Positions 44,665-53,342 of a stretch of DNA of 64,000 nt are shown here, in pieces. Below the pieces are notes generated by a model that was not told the origin of the DNA, did no database searches, and saw only the letters and a list, made by a program, of their open reading frames with translations. The first letter of the stretch is position 1. Each line of letters begins with the position of its first letter. The stretch covers positions 124,001 to 188,000 of the forward strand of contig NZ_JBHTJM010000005.1 of the NCBI RefSeq assembly GCF_042675745.1. The letters are read 5' to 3'. The DNA is from Pseudofulvibacter geojedonensis (GTDB taxonomy: Bacteria > Bacteroidota > Bacteroidia > Flavobacteriales > Flavobacteriaceae). A program made the translations under genes and the position numbers.

Positions 44665-45654
44665 ATGAAAGTAGCAGTTGTAGGCGCAACAGGTATGGTA
44701 GGAAACGTAATGTTGGCCGTTTTAGAAGAACGTAATTTTCCTGTAACAGAATTAATTCCGGTAGCATCAGAGAAATCGGTTGGAAAAACCATTTCTTTTA
44801 AAGATAAAACCTATACCATTGTAGGTTTAGAAACTGCTGTTAATATGAAGGCAGATATAGCATTATTTTCTGCTGGAGGTAGTACTTCTTTAGAATGGGC
44901 TCCAAAATTTGCAGAAGCGGGAACAACCGTTATAGATAATTCTTCGGCTTGGAGAATGGATCTAGACAAAAAATTAGTAGTCCCAGAAATCAATGCTTCT
45001 CAATTAACCAAAGAAGACAAAATAATTGCCAACCCTAATTGCTCTACCATTCAAATGGTAATGGCTTTAGCTCCATTGCACAAAAAATACAAGATCAAAC
45101 GTGTTGTTGTATCTACTTATCAATCTATTTCTGGTACAGGTGTAAAAGCTGTTAAACAGTTAGAAAATGAAATGGCTGGAGTAAAGGGTGAAATGGCTTA
45201 CCCATATCCTATTCATCAAAATGCATTGCCACATTGCGATGTTTTTGAAGACAATGGTTATACGAAAGAAGAAATGAAATTGGTTCGTGAAACACAAAAG
45301 ATTTTAGACGACAAAAGTATTGCAGTAACTGCTACAGCAGTACGTATTCCTACTGCTGGTGGACATTCAGAAAGTGTAAACGTTCAGTTTGAAAATGATT
45401 TTGATTTAAATGAAGTTAAGTCAATTATCAATAATACTGAAGGTGTTGTAGTACAAGACAACCTAGACACTAATACGTATCCAATGCCTATCTATGCCAA
45501 CGGTAAAGATGAAGTATTTGTGGGTAGAATACGTAGAGATTTATCTCAACCCAACTCTTTAAACATGTGGATTGTTGCTGATAACCTACGTAAAGGAGCA
45601 GCAACTAATACTATACAAATCGCAGAGTATTTAAACATCAACTCTCTGATTTAA
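44665..45654 (+). CDS. asd: Aspartate-semialdehyde dehydrogenase
   Basis: The NADP-binding start VAVVGATGMVGNVMLAVLEE, the catalytic Cys in NPNCSTIQMV and the IPTAGGHSE stretch with the catalytic His identify Asd. It reduces aspartyl phosphate in the lysine/threonine/methionine pathway. Length 329 residues is typical. The gene is monocistronic and ends at a terminator. Confidence 0.94.
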   Translation: MKVAVVGATGMVGNVMLAVLEERNFPVTELIPVASEKSVGKTISFKDKTYTIVGLETAVNMKADIALFSAGGSTSLEWAPKFAEAGTTVIDNSSAWRMDLDKKLVVPEINASQLTKEDKIIANPNCSTIQMVMALAPLHKKYKIKRVVVSTYQSISGTGVKAVKQLENEMAGVKGEMAYPYPIHQNALPHCDVFEDNGYTKEEMKLVRETQKILDDKSIAVTATAVRIPTAGGHSESVNVQFENDFDLNEVKSIINNTEGVVVQDNLDTNTYPMPIYANGKDEVFVGRIRRDLSQPNSLNMWIVADNLRKGAATNTIQIAEYLNINSLI

Positions 45655-45684
45655 AACATATTACACTAAAATCAATTTTACATT

Positions 45685-45722
45685 TAACCGATGAAACACA
45701 ACGCTTCATCGGTTAATTTTTT
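45685..45722 (+). terminator. Terminator after asd
   Basis: A stem taaccgatgaa / ttcatcggtta with a 9-nt loop and T run. Confidence 0.8.
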
Positions 45723-45807
45723 ATACCCTCTTAAGTATTTGTAATTTGTAGTTGACTTAAATCCTGTAATTCAAAAAACATACTAACCTATTTAAATTTA
45801 TACAGTT

Positions 45808-46164
45808 ATGGGATCAAACTACACACTTATTATCCGCCTTTGCCTCAGCATTTTACTTATTTTGTTAGGTCTAAATCAATTTGTACATTTTTCAGAAACA
45901 TTAGACTTTACTAGTGAACTTATTGGTTTAAAGGCAGACGATTTATTTTATGGAGCATTATTTGTTATTTCTGGATCACTAATTATGTTTAGAAAAGCCA
46001 TGCCAGTTGCTCTTATTATTCTTTTATTTTTTAGCATTCAGGTATTATTTCATCATTTATCTACCAATCCTAAAAATATTTTAAGTCCCTTAGGGCTTGT
46101 TGCTCTTCTGGTATTATTAAACATCCTTGATAATAAAAGACGATTTACTCAATTATTTTATTAA
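45808..46164 (+). CDS. DoxX-like four-helix membrane protein
   Basis: The 118-residue product has four hydrophobic segments (LIIRLCLSILLILLGLNQFV, LFYGALFVISGSLIMF, PVALIILLFFSIQVLF, GLVALLVLLNIL). Length and layout fit the DoxX/DUF family of small membrane proteins. A terminator follows. Confidence 0.75.
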   Translation: MGSNYTLIIRLCLSILLILLGLNQFVHFSETLDFTSELIGLKADDLFYGALFVISGSLIMFRKAMPVALIILLFFSIQVLFHHLSTNPKNILSPLGLVALLVLLNILDNKRRFTQLFY

Positions 46165-46184
46165 TCCTTTTCAATAAATCCTTT

Positions 46185-46215
46185 AACGTCTGATATTTGT
46201 CAGGCGTTTTTTTTA
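46185..46215 (+). terminator. Terminator after the DoxX-like gene
   Basis: A stem aacgtctga / tcaggcgtt with a 6-nt loop is followed by eight Ts; it overlaps the upstream end of the longest frame of the next gene, supporting the later start there. Confidence 0.8.
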
Positions 46216-46253
46216 TGGTTACTTTTGAGAGAATAAACCAATTTTTAATCATC

Positions 46254-48401
46254 ATGAAGAAAATACTTTTAGGTGTTTTTTCGTTAGCCCTGCTTAGTGC
46301 ATGCAAGAATGAAAATAACGAAGCACCAAAAGAGACTGCTAAAAAAATGACTTATCCAGAAACCAAAAAAGGAGATGTTGTAGATACCTATTTCGACACT
46401 CAAGTAAAAGATCCTTATCGTTGGTTAGAAGACGACAGAAGCCCTGAAACAGAAGCTTGGGTAAAAGAACAGAATAAAGTCACCTACGCGCATTTAGATG
46501 AAATACCTTATCGTAAAAAATTAAACGATCGTTTATCTAAATTATGGAATTACGAAAAAATAGGAGCGCCTTTTAAAGAAGGTGATCATGAATATTATTA
46601 TAAAAATGATGGATTACAAAACCAATATGTAATCTATAGAAAAAATGATAATGGAGAAGATGAAGTTTTCTTAGACCCTAATACTTTTTCAGAAGGAGGA
46701 ACTACTTCTTTAGGAAGTCTTAGTTTCTCGAAAGACGGAAAAACTGTTGCTTATTCAATTTCTGAAGGAGGTAGTGATTGGAGAAAAGTAATTGTTATGG
46801 ATGCAGAAACCAAAGAAGTTAAAGAGGATACTTTAATAGATGTGAAGTTTTCTGGACTTTCTTGGAAAGGAAATGAAGGTTTCTACTATTCTAGTTACGA
46901 CAAGCCAAAAGGAAGTGAACTATCTGCTAAAACAGATCAACACAAATTATATTTCCACAAACTAGGAACCAAACAATCTGAAGACCAATTAGTTTTTGGA
47001 GGAACAGATGAACAAAAAAGACGCTATGTAGGTGGTGGAGTTACAGAAGATGACAAATACTTAATTATCTCTGGTTCAACTTCTACATCTGGAAACGATT
47101 TATTCATTCAAGACTTAACTATACCTAACGCTCCATTAGTACAAATGGTTAAAGGTTTTGATTCAGATTCCTATGTAATAGAAAATGATGGAGACAAGTT
47201 ATTTATTGTTACTAACTTAAACGCTCCTAACCAAAAAATTGTAACGGTTGATGCTAAAAACCCAACCGTAGAAAACTGGGTAGATTTTATACCAGAAACA
47301 GAAAATGTATTATCGCCAAGTACAGGTGCTGGATACTTTTTTACTGAGTACATGAAAGATGCTGTTTCTCAAATTAAACAATACGACTACAATGGTAAAT
47401 TAGTTAGAGAAGTAGAATTACCAGGTGTTGGTAGTGTTGGTGGATTTGGTGGCAAAAAAGAAGCTAAAGATTTATATTTCTCATTTACCAATTATACGAA
47501 TCCAAGTACCATTTATAAATATAATCCAACAGACGGAACTTCTGAGGTTTACAAAAAACCAGAAATCGATTTCAAATCAGAAGATTACGAGTCTAAGCAA
47601 GTATTCTATACTTCTAAAGATGGTACTAAAATACCTATGATTATTACCTATAAAAAAGGAATTGAGTTAAACGGTAAAAACCCAACTATATTATATGGTT
47701 ACGGAGGATTTAATATCAGTTTAACACCTAGCTTTAGAATTGCCAATACCATTTGGTTAGAACAAGGTGGTATTTATGCAGTTGCTAACTTAAGAGGTGG
47801 TGGAGAATACGGTAAAAAATGGCATGATGCAGGTACACAAATGAAAAAACAAAATGTATTTGATGATTTTATTGCTGCCGCAGAATACTTACATAAAGAG
47901 AAATATACTTCTCCAGAATATACAGCTATTTTAGGAAGATCTAACGGAGGTTTATTAGTAGGTGCTACTATTACTCAACGTCCGGACTTAATGAAAGTAG
48001 CTTTACCAGGAGTTGGAGTTTTAGATATGTTACGCTATCATACCTTTACAGCGGGTGCTGGTTGGGCTTATGACTATGGTACTTCTGAACAATCTAAAGA
48101 AATGTTTGAATATTTAAAAGGATATTCACCGGTACATACCGTAAAAGAAGGAACTAAATACCCTGCAACTATGGTACATACAGCAGATCACGACGATAGA
48201 GTTGTACCAGCTCACTCGTTTAAATTTATTTCTGAATTACAAGATAAGCAAGCAGGAGATTTGCCAGTTTTAATTAGAATAGAAACCAATGCAGGTCACG
48301 GTGCTGGTAAACCAGTTGCAATGCAAATTTCTGAGTATGTAGATTTATTTGCTTTTACATTGTACAATATGGGGTTTGATAAACTTCCAAACGACAAATA
48401 A
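46254..48401 (+). CDS. Prolyl oligopeptidase family serine peptidase (lipoprotein)
   Basis: The Met of MKKILLGVFSLALLSACKNE is the right start, giving a lipobox at Cys18; the upstream frame crosses a terminator. The product has an N-terminal peptidase S9 beta-propeller (YPETKKGDVVDTYF, DPYRWLEDDRSPETEAW) and the catalytic domain with Ser in GRSNGGLLVGA, Asp in HTADHDDRVVPAHSF and His in NAGHGAGKP. It cleaves short peptides after Pro. About 715 residues, as usual in the family. Confidence 0.93.
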   Translation: MKKILLGVFSLALLSACKNENNEAPKETAKKMTYPETKKGDVVDTYFDTQVKDPYRWLEDDRSPETEAWVKEQNKVTYAHLDEIPYRKKLNDRLSKLWNYEKIGAPFKEGDHEYYYKNDGLQNQYVIYRKNDNGEDEVFLDPNTFSEGGTTSLGSLSFSKDGKTVAYSISEGGSDWRKVIVMDAETKEVKEDTLIDVKFSGLSWKGNEGFYYSSYDKPKGSELSAKTDQHKLYFHKLGTKQSEDQLVFGGTDEQKRRYVGGGVTEDDKYLIISGSTSTSGNDLFIQDLTIPNAPLVQMVKGFDSDSYVIENDGDKLFIVTNLNAPNQKIVTVDAKNPTVENWVDFIPETENVLSPSTGAGYFFTEYMKDAVSQIKQYDYNGKLVREVELPGVGSVGGFGGKKEAKDLYFSFTNYTNPSTIYKYNPTDGTSEVYKKPEIDFKSEDYESKQVFYTSKDGTKIPMIITYKKGIELNGKNPTILYGYGGFNISLTPSFRIANTIWLEQGGIYAVANLRGGGEYGKKWHDAGTQMKKQNVFDDFIAAAEYLHKEKYTSPEYTAILGRSNGGLLVGATITQRPDLMKVALPGVGVLDMLRYHTFTAGAGWAYDYGTSEQSKEMFEYLKGYSPVHTVKEGTKYPATMVHTADHDDRVVPAHSFKFISELQDKQAGDLPVLIRIETNAGHGAGKPVAMQISEYVDLFAFTLYNMGFDKLPNDK

Positions 48402-48423
48402 CAGACATAGTCTGATTAAATTA

Positions 48424-48490
48424 TATTGTCGGTTCGAGCGCAATCGAGAACTTTTTATCTAAAAGATTTTGATTGCGTTTCGTATGACAT
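48424..48490. repeat. REP-like palindromic sequence
   Basis: The segment ggttcgagcgcaatcgagaa pairs with gattgcgtttcg about 40 bases on (cgcaatc / gattgcg). Palindromes of this type with cgagcgcaatcgag are dispersed in flavobacterial genomes. It follows the peptidase gene and may act as a terminator. Confidence 0.55.
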
Positions 48491-48502
48491 CAATTAAATA
48501 AC

Positions 48503-48940
48503 ATGAAAAAATCTTATTTCTTTATACTAATCATACTATTCGTTTCTTGTAATTCTTCTCAAGAAACACAGTTTGATTGGTTATTGGGTACTTGGGAACG
48601 AACCAATGATTCCAAAGGAAATAAAACCTATGAATATTGGACTAAAAAATCGGATACAGAGTATATTGGTTTAGGGTGTACTCTAAAAGAAAAAGATACG
48701 GTTTTTAAAGAAAATATTCATTTAATAAAAGATAAAGAACAATGGGTTTTTAAAGTGATTGGAGTTAATGAAACTCCAACACTTTTCCCTATTACTTCTT
48801 TAAACAAAACAAGTTTTATTGGTGAAAATCCTGAAAATGAATTTCCAAAAAAGATCATTTACTCTTCAGAAAATGGAGATTTAAAAGCGGTTATCTCTGC
48901 TGGAGATGACCAAATTTCTTTTCTTTTTAAAAAGAAATAA
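48503..48940 (+). CDS. Small lipoprotein (DUF6265-like)
   Basis: The 145-residue product has the lipobox signal MKKSYFFILIILFVSCNSSQ and the motif FDWLLGTWERTNDSKGNKTY, EYWTKKSDTEYIGLG, typical of DUF6265 and lipocalin-like heat-shock lipoproteins. Its role is unknown. The adenine deaminase gene starts 15 bp downstream. Confidence 0.75.
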   Translation: MKKSYFFILIILFVSCNSSQETQFDWLLGTWERTNDSKGNKTYEYWTKKSDTEYIGLGCTLKEKDTVFKENIHLIKDKEQWVFKVIGVNETPTLFPITSLNKTSFIGENPENEFPKKIIYSSENGDLKAVISAGDDQISFLFKKK

Positions 48941-48955
48941 TACCCAACATATTAT

Positions 48956-50578
48956 ATGGTTATACAAGGACAAATTGTTGATATACTTAACAAGGAGATT
49001 TTTAGCGGCGAAATTGAAGTGAAAAATGGTAAGATTGAGCGTATTTCTCGTAAAGAACATCAAATAAGTCAATACATCATCCCTGGTTTTGTAGATGCTC
49101 ACATACATATTGAGAGTTCGATGTTAGTTCCTTCAGAGTTTGCAAAATTGGCAGTACTACATGGTACAGTGGCTACAGTTTCAGATCCGCATGAAATAGC
49201 TAATGTTTTAGGGGTAAAAGGAGTTGAGTTTATGATTGAAAACGGCAAAAAAGTTCCTTTTAAATTTAATTTTGGGGCTCCTTCTTGTGTGCCCGCTACT
49301 TCTTTTGAAAGTGCTGGAGCGGTAATTAATTCTGAAGATGTAAAAACACTTTTAGAAAATCCAGATATCAAGTATTTAGCAGAAATGATGAACTACCCTG
49401 GTGTGTTATTTAAAGACGAAGAAGTCATGAAGAAAATTGCTTGGGCTCATCATTATAACAAACCAATAGATGGTCATGCTCCTGGATTAAGAGGAGAAGA
49501 TATAAGTAATTATATTGCTGCGGGTATAACCACAGATCATGAGTGTTTTACTTATGAAGAAGCTTTAGAAAAGCTTCAAAAAGGAATGAAGGTTATTATA
49601 AGAGAAGGAAGTGCTGCTAAAAACTTTGAAGCCTTGATTGATCTACTTCCTGATCATTTTGAAAATATCATGTTCTGCTCAGACGATAAACATCCTGACG
49701 ACTTATTAATTAATCATATCAATGCTTTATGTGCTAGAGCAGTTGCAAAGGGAATTGATGTTTTTAAAGTATTACAAGCTGCTTGTATCAATCCGGTTAA
49801 ACATTACAATTTAGATGTAGGACTTTTAAAAGAAGGAGATGATGCCGATTTTGTAATCGTAGAAGATTTAATAAGTTTCAAAGCTTTAGCTACTTATATT
49901 AATGGTGAGCTAGTTGCTGAAAACGGTACTACTAAAATTAATTCTGTAGCCTTTGAAACGCCAAACAATTTTAATACTAATAAGAAATATATTGAAGATT
50001 TTGTTTACTCATCTACTGCTAAAAAAATACGCGTTATAGAAGCTTTAGATGGAGAATTGGTTACTAATGAAATAGAAGCCAATAGTTTATTAGAAAGTGG
50101 AAATTTAGTTTCTAATACCTCAACTGATGTATTGAAAATGACTGTGGTTAATAGATATCAAGATCAAAAACCAGCCACTGCCTTTATTAAAAATTTCGGA
50201 CTTAAAGAAGGTGCTATTGCATCGTCTGTAGGGCACGATTCTCATAATATCATTGCAGTAGGTGCAAACGATGACAGTATTTGTAAAGCTGTTAATTTAT
50301 TAATAAAAAATAAAGGAGGTATCTGTGCTGTAAATAACACAGAAGAAAAGGTCGTGCCTTTACCCGTTGCTGGTATTATGAGCGATCGACCTGGTGAAAT
50401 TATTGGTAAAGCCTATTCAGAATTAGATACAATTGCCAAACAAATGGGTAGTAAATTAAGAGCTCCATATATGACACTATCTTTTATGGCTCTTTTGGTA
50501 ATACCTAGTTTAAAGTTAAGTGATAAAGGTTTGTTTAACGGAAGTAAATTTGAATTTACATCTGTAGAGATTACTTAA
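48956..50578 (+). CDS. ade: Adenine deaminase
   Basis: The amidohydrolase metal-binding motif PGFVDAHIHIESSML, the DPHEIANVLG box, the GHAPGL and CSDDKHPDDL motifs and the late SVGHDSHNIIAVG and MALLVIPSLKLSD identify Ade. It converts adenine to hypoxanthine with a Fe/Mn centre. The 540 residues are typical. Terminator-like hairpins follow. Confidence 0.93.
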   Translation: MVIQGQIVDILNKEIFSGEIEVKNGKIERISRKEHQISQYIIPGFVDAHIHIESSMLVPSEFAKLAVLHGTVATVSDPHEIANVLGVKGVEFMIENGKKVPFKFNFGAPSCVPATSFESAGAVINSEDVKTLLENPDIKYLAEMMNYPGVLFKDEEVMKKIAWAHHYNKPIDGHAPGLRGEDISNYIAAGITTDHECFTYEEALEKLQKGMKVIIREGSAAKNFEALIDLLPDHFENIMFCSDDKHPDDLLINHINALCARAVAKGIDVFKVLQAACINPVKHYNLDVGLLKEGDDADFVIVEDLISFKALATYINGELVAENGTTKINSVAFETPNNFNTNKKYIEDFVYSSTAKKIRVIEALDGELVTNEIEANSLLESGNLVSNTSTDVLKMTVVNRYQDQKPATAFIKNFGLKEGAIASSVGHDSHNIIAVGANDDSICKAVNLLIKNKGGICAVNNTEEKVVPLPVAGIMSDRPGEIIGKAYSELDTIAKQMGSKLRAPYMTLSFMALLVIPSLKLSDKGLFNGSKFEFTSVEIT

Positions 50579-50890
50579 CATATAAGTTCCCTCATCCAAA
50601 AGAGGGTTTTACTCATTTTTGGTTTTAAAAACGGTATTGCTCTCATATCTTTAAAATACGAGAGATTATCTAACCCTACACTACGTATCTAAAAACGATT
50701 AGTAGGAACCAAAATTAGCCCTGATACGTTTAGATAATCTCTTTTTAGTATATGTCTTAAAATGAAAAAGGGCAAACTTTTAAAGTTCACCCTTAACAAA
50801 ATCTAAAATACAATCGCAGCTAAATAGTTGTAAGTAATAAAAATTGATATTAACCAAATTATCAATTATCGCGAAAAATTAAGAGTAAAT
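50579..50890. other. 312-bp non-coding spacer with three hairpins
   Basis: It contains a short terminator (50589-50610, ccctc / gaggg plus Ts), a long hairpin domain (next entry) and an imperfect palindrome agggcaaacttt / aaagttcaccct (50772-50796). No ORF is supported. Confidence 0.6.
50662..50746 (+). ncRNA. Long hairpin, possible small RNA or terminator
   Basis: Perfect 12-bp arms (gagattatctaa / ttagataatctc) close a 56-nt loop with an inner 6-bp pair (cgtatc / gatacg); five Ts follow. The inner loop contains the octamer actacgta also found in the RNA-repair island operators. It may be a structured RNA of about 85 nt or just a large terminator. Confidence 0.4.
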
Positions 50891-51217
50891 CTACTTAGCA
50901 TTAACCAACCCTTTAATGAAAATATTTCTTGATGATATTCTAGACTTAAAGCTTATTATATCTTCTAAGTCACCTCCTAAAACATATTTTAATTCTTTAT
51001 TCTTATTACAAAATTCTACTTTTTCTATATGTAGAAAATTGTTCTCAAACCGTCTTTCTATTTTCTTTTTACAAAAGTTATCTGGCTCTTTTTTTATAAT
51101 AACAGCCACTCTATAATTCGAAAATCCACTTGTATCATTTAAATCAACATAAACATTCTCTTTAACTAACTTATAATTTAAAGAATGTAAGGTTGTTATA
51201 CTTAAATCTATATTCAT
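50891..51217 (-). CDS. Protein downstream of merC, unknown
   Basis: The 108-residue product (from MNIDLSITTLHSLN) is translationally coupled to merC: its ATG overlaps the merC stop by one base (TAATG). It has no signal or membrane helix and no recognisable family. The coupling suggests a role in the same metal response. Confidence 0.6.
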   Translation of the reverse strand: MNIDLSITTLHSLNYKLVKENVYVDLNDTSGFSNYRVAVIIKKEPDNFCKKKIERRFENNFLHIEKVEFCNKNKELKYVLGGDLEDIISFKSRISSRNIFIKGLVNAK

Positions 51218-51612
51218 TATACACAGCATTTATCTTCGTTACACTTACAAAATCTTGCATTGTAAATATGTAATACTATTAAACTTAATGATGGTATATA
51301 AATACTATATTCACTTAAGTAAATCCATAAAAACTTTTCGTTTATTAAAATAAAACACAAAACAAGCCAACTGGCACCAAATCCGTATTTTATCCAATTT
51401 TTACTTGTATGTTTTACAGACCAAAAAACAGCTATAAATGATATAATAAGAAATATATAATCTAAACTTTTCCACCAAAATGGTGTAGAAGATGAACAAC
51501 ATAATGATTTTACATTAACCACATAAACTAATGGTGTAGCAATACAATGTATCAAACACAAAAAACTTGCTATAGCACCAAAATAATCCGATTTATATTT
51601 ACTTAACTCCAT
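51217..51612 (-). CDS. MerC-domain membrane protein
   Basis: The 131-residue product has four membrane segments, a CLIHC pair in the first helix (ASFLCLIHCIATPLVYV) and a Cys-rich C terminus (CKCNEDKCCV), as in MerC-type heavy-metal transporters. It is divergent from the Fur-family gene, with palindromes between them, so it is probably repressed by that regulator and used in zinc or related metal transport. Confidence 0.8.
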   Translation of the reverse strand: MELSKYKSDYFGAIASFLCLIHCIATPLVYVVNVKSLCCSSSTPFWWKSLDYIFLIISFIAVFWSVKHTSKNWIKYGFGASWLVLCFILINEKFLWIYLSEYSIYIPSLSLIVLHIYNARFCKCNEDKCCV

Positions 51613-51617
51613 ATATT

Positions 51618-51685
51618 AACGCAACTGAGTTGCAAATATATAGAATTTATTTGTAAAACCAATTAGGTTGCGTTAAATTAGCAAC
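51618..51685. promoter_or_regulatory. Fur/Zur-type operators between merC and fur-like gene
   Basis: Two palindromic sites are visible: gcaactgagttgc (51621-51633) and gttgcgttaaattagcaac (51667-51685), the latter ending directly at the ATG of the regulator. Both share gcaac/gttgc arms. The layout fits autoregulation and control of the divergent metal gene. Confidence 0.6.
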
Positions 51686-52063
51686 ATGGGTGTTATTAGA
51701 AAAACAAAATCTGTTCAAACATTGCTTACTATTTTTGAAAATAATAGTCAAGCTATATCTGTAGTAAACTTAATTAATCAATTAAGTGAAGAAATGAATA
51801 AAACTACTATTTATAGGATATTAGATAGACTTGAAAATGATGGAGTTGTTCACTCATTTCTTGGTAAAGAAGGCTTGAAATGGTATGCTAAATGTCATGG
51901 TTGTTCTTCTGCCAATCACATAGATCTTCACCCTCATTTTCAGTGCCAAGAATGCGGAAAAGTAGAGTGCGTTTCTATGAATGTAAGCATCCCTACTATT
52001 CCTAATAAAAAAATTAATTCATCTCAGTTATTATTGGTGGGTATGTGTGAAAATTGTGGTTAA
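51686..52063 (+). CDS. Fur-family metal-dependent repressor (Zur-like)
   Basis: The 125-residue protein has the winged-helix (MNKTTIYRILDRLENDGVVH) followed by the HxH and Cys zinc sites (HIDLHPHFQCQECGKVECV and CENCG at the end). The two C-x2-C pairs fit the structural zinc site of Zur/Fur. It probably represses merC and itself with a metal cofactor, most likely zinc. Confidence 0.85.
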   Translation: MGVIRKTKSVQTLLTIFENNSQAISVVNLINQLSEEMNKTTIYRILDRLENDGVVHSFLGKEGLKWYAKCHGCSSANHIDLHPHFQCQECGKVECVSMNVSIPTIPNKKINSSQLLLVGMCENCG

Positions 52064-52064
52064 T

Positions 52065-53324
52065 CTAAACCTTATTATCATCTAAAAAATCATAGTCGGT
52101 TGTTTCTTTAAGAATACTGTTTACTAGTTGATCTGCTTGTCTGGTAGTTTCGGGTAATCGGTATTTTGGGCTTACTTTTAATACCCATTCTATAGCTGTT
52201 TCTAAACTAATTTTATGACCTATACTAACAAACATAGGCTTAATATTATCTTGAGTTCTTAAGGCAACCCCTACTGTTTCACTATTCCAAATTAACTCTT
52301 GTGTATCTGCTCTATTGCTACCTAATTTTTCTTTTTCATAAAATCCAACTAACCTCTTCTTAGCACAACCTATGGTTGGTATATCTAACTCTATTCCTAA
52401 ATGAGTAGCCATACCTACATTTTTAGGGTGGGCAATGCCTTGTGCATCACAAATAATTAAATCTGGTTGCATAGTAAGTTTTTTAAAAGCTTCTAAAATA
52501 GCAGGCACTTCCCTAAAAGAAAACAGCCCAGGAATGTACGGAAAAGTAATATCCATAACGTGACTGCTTTGTTCGACAACCTCTAAAGTTTCTGCATTTA
52601 AAACTACAATAGCTCCTACCATAATTTGCTCTTGCTCATTGTATGCTACATCTACACCAGCTACATATTGTATCTTTTCTGGTAATACATCTCCCTTAAT
52701 TATTTGATCTTTTAATTTATTTTGTTCTGTGTAGTATTTTATAAAATCATTATTTTTATATAATCCCATTTCCTTATTAGTTTTATGATAATAATTCCAA
52801 TATTGTTTTTTTAAAAACTTATAATCATATTTAACAGATTTATACGTCGATAAACCCCACCCTAACATAGAATCAATATCGTCTACTTCTATTTCATATT
52901 TAACAGATATCTCTTCTAGCAAATCTTTTATATTGAACTCTTTAACTGTTTCAATAATATCAATCTCAGTAATTTCTTTTTCTATTATTTTTCCTTCAAC
53001 ACAAGTGATTTTTTCTAAAAGAAACCCCATGTCATATACTTCAAAGGATGTCCTATCATTATTTTCATACTCCAAAGCATAACCATTACTTTTAGTGAAA
53101 TCTAATGAATATAATGATCGTTGTCTTTTATTGATAAATATATTTAGCCCATAAGGATAACCTTTGATATAAGTTCTTTTAGAATAATATTCTTTCCCAT
53201 ATTTACTTTCAACAACTCCAGAAAAAGGTTTATTCTCTTTTAAAAGAGTCGAAAAATCATTTATACAAACATTACTAAAATTTACTTTGATGTCTTGTCT
53301 AAATTTATAATAGTTATTCTTCAT
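52065..53324 (-). CDS. nfi: Endonuclease V with a 190-residue N-terminal extension
   Basis: The C-terminal 225 residues are a full endonuclease V: VAGVDVAYN (Asp225), PYIPGLFSFREVPAI with the PYIP wedge and Glu272, and LIICDAQGIAHPKN (Asp293). The family cuts DNA or RNA one base 3' to inosine. The first 190 residues (FSGVVESKYGKEYYSKRTYI, GYPYGLNIFINKRQRSLY) look like MORN/antitoxin-type beta repeats and then a helical linker; such an extension is not part of usual Nfi. The gene starts 18 bp after the WYL-dioxygenase gene, on the same strand, so it is probably in its operon. Confidence 0.85.
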   Translation of the reverse strand: MKNNYYKFRQDIKVNFSNVCINDFSTLLKENKPFSGVVESKYGKEYYSKRTYIKGYPYGLNIFINKRQRSLYSLDFTKSNGYALEYENNDRTSFEVYDMGFLLEKITCVEGKIIEKEITEIDIIETVKEFNIKDLLEEISVKYEIEVDDIDSMLGWGLSTYKSVKYDYKFLKKQYWNYYHKTNKEMGLYKNNDFIKYYTEQNKLKDQIIKGDVLPEKIQYVAGVDVAYNEQEQIMVGAIVVLNAETLEVVEQSSHVMDITFPYIPGLFSFREVPAILEAFKKLTMQPDLIICDAQGIAHPKNVGMATHLGIELDIPTIGCAKKRLVGFYEKEKLGSNRADTQELIWNSETVGVALRTQDNIKPMFVSIGHKISLETAIEWVLKVSPKYRLPETTRQADQLVNSILKETTDYDFLDDNKV

Positions 53325-53342
53325 TATATAACTTATTAAAAG

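Noticed and set aside
50662..50746. Possible integron attC site
   Set aside because: One end reads atctaac, which fits an R-Y-Y-Y-A-A-C box, but the other end is gtttagat with an extra base, and there is no integron integrase or cassette array nearby.
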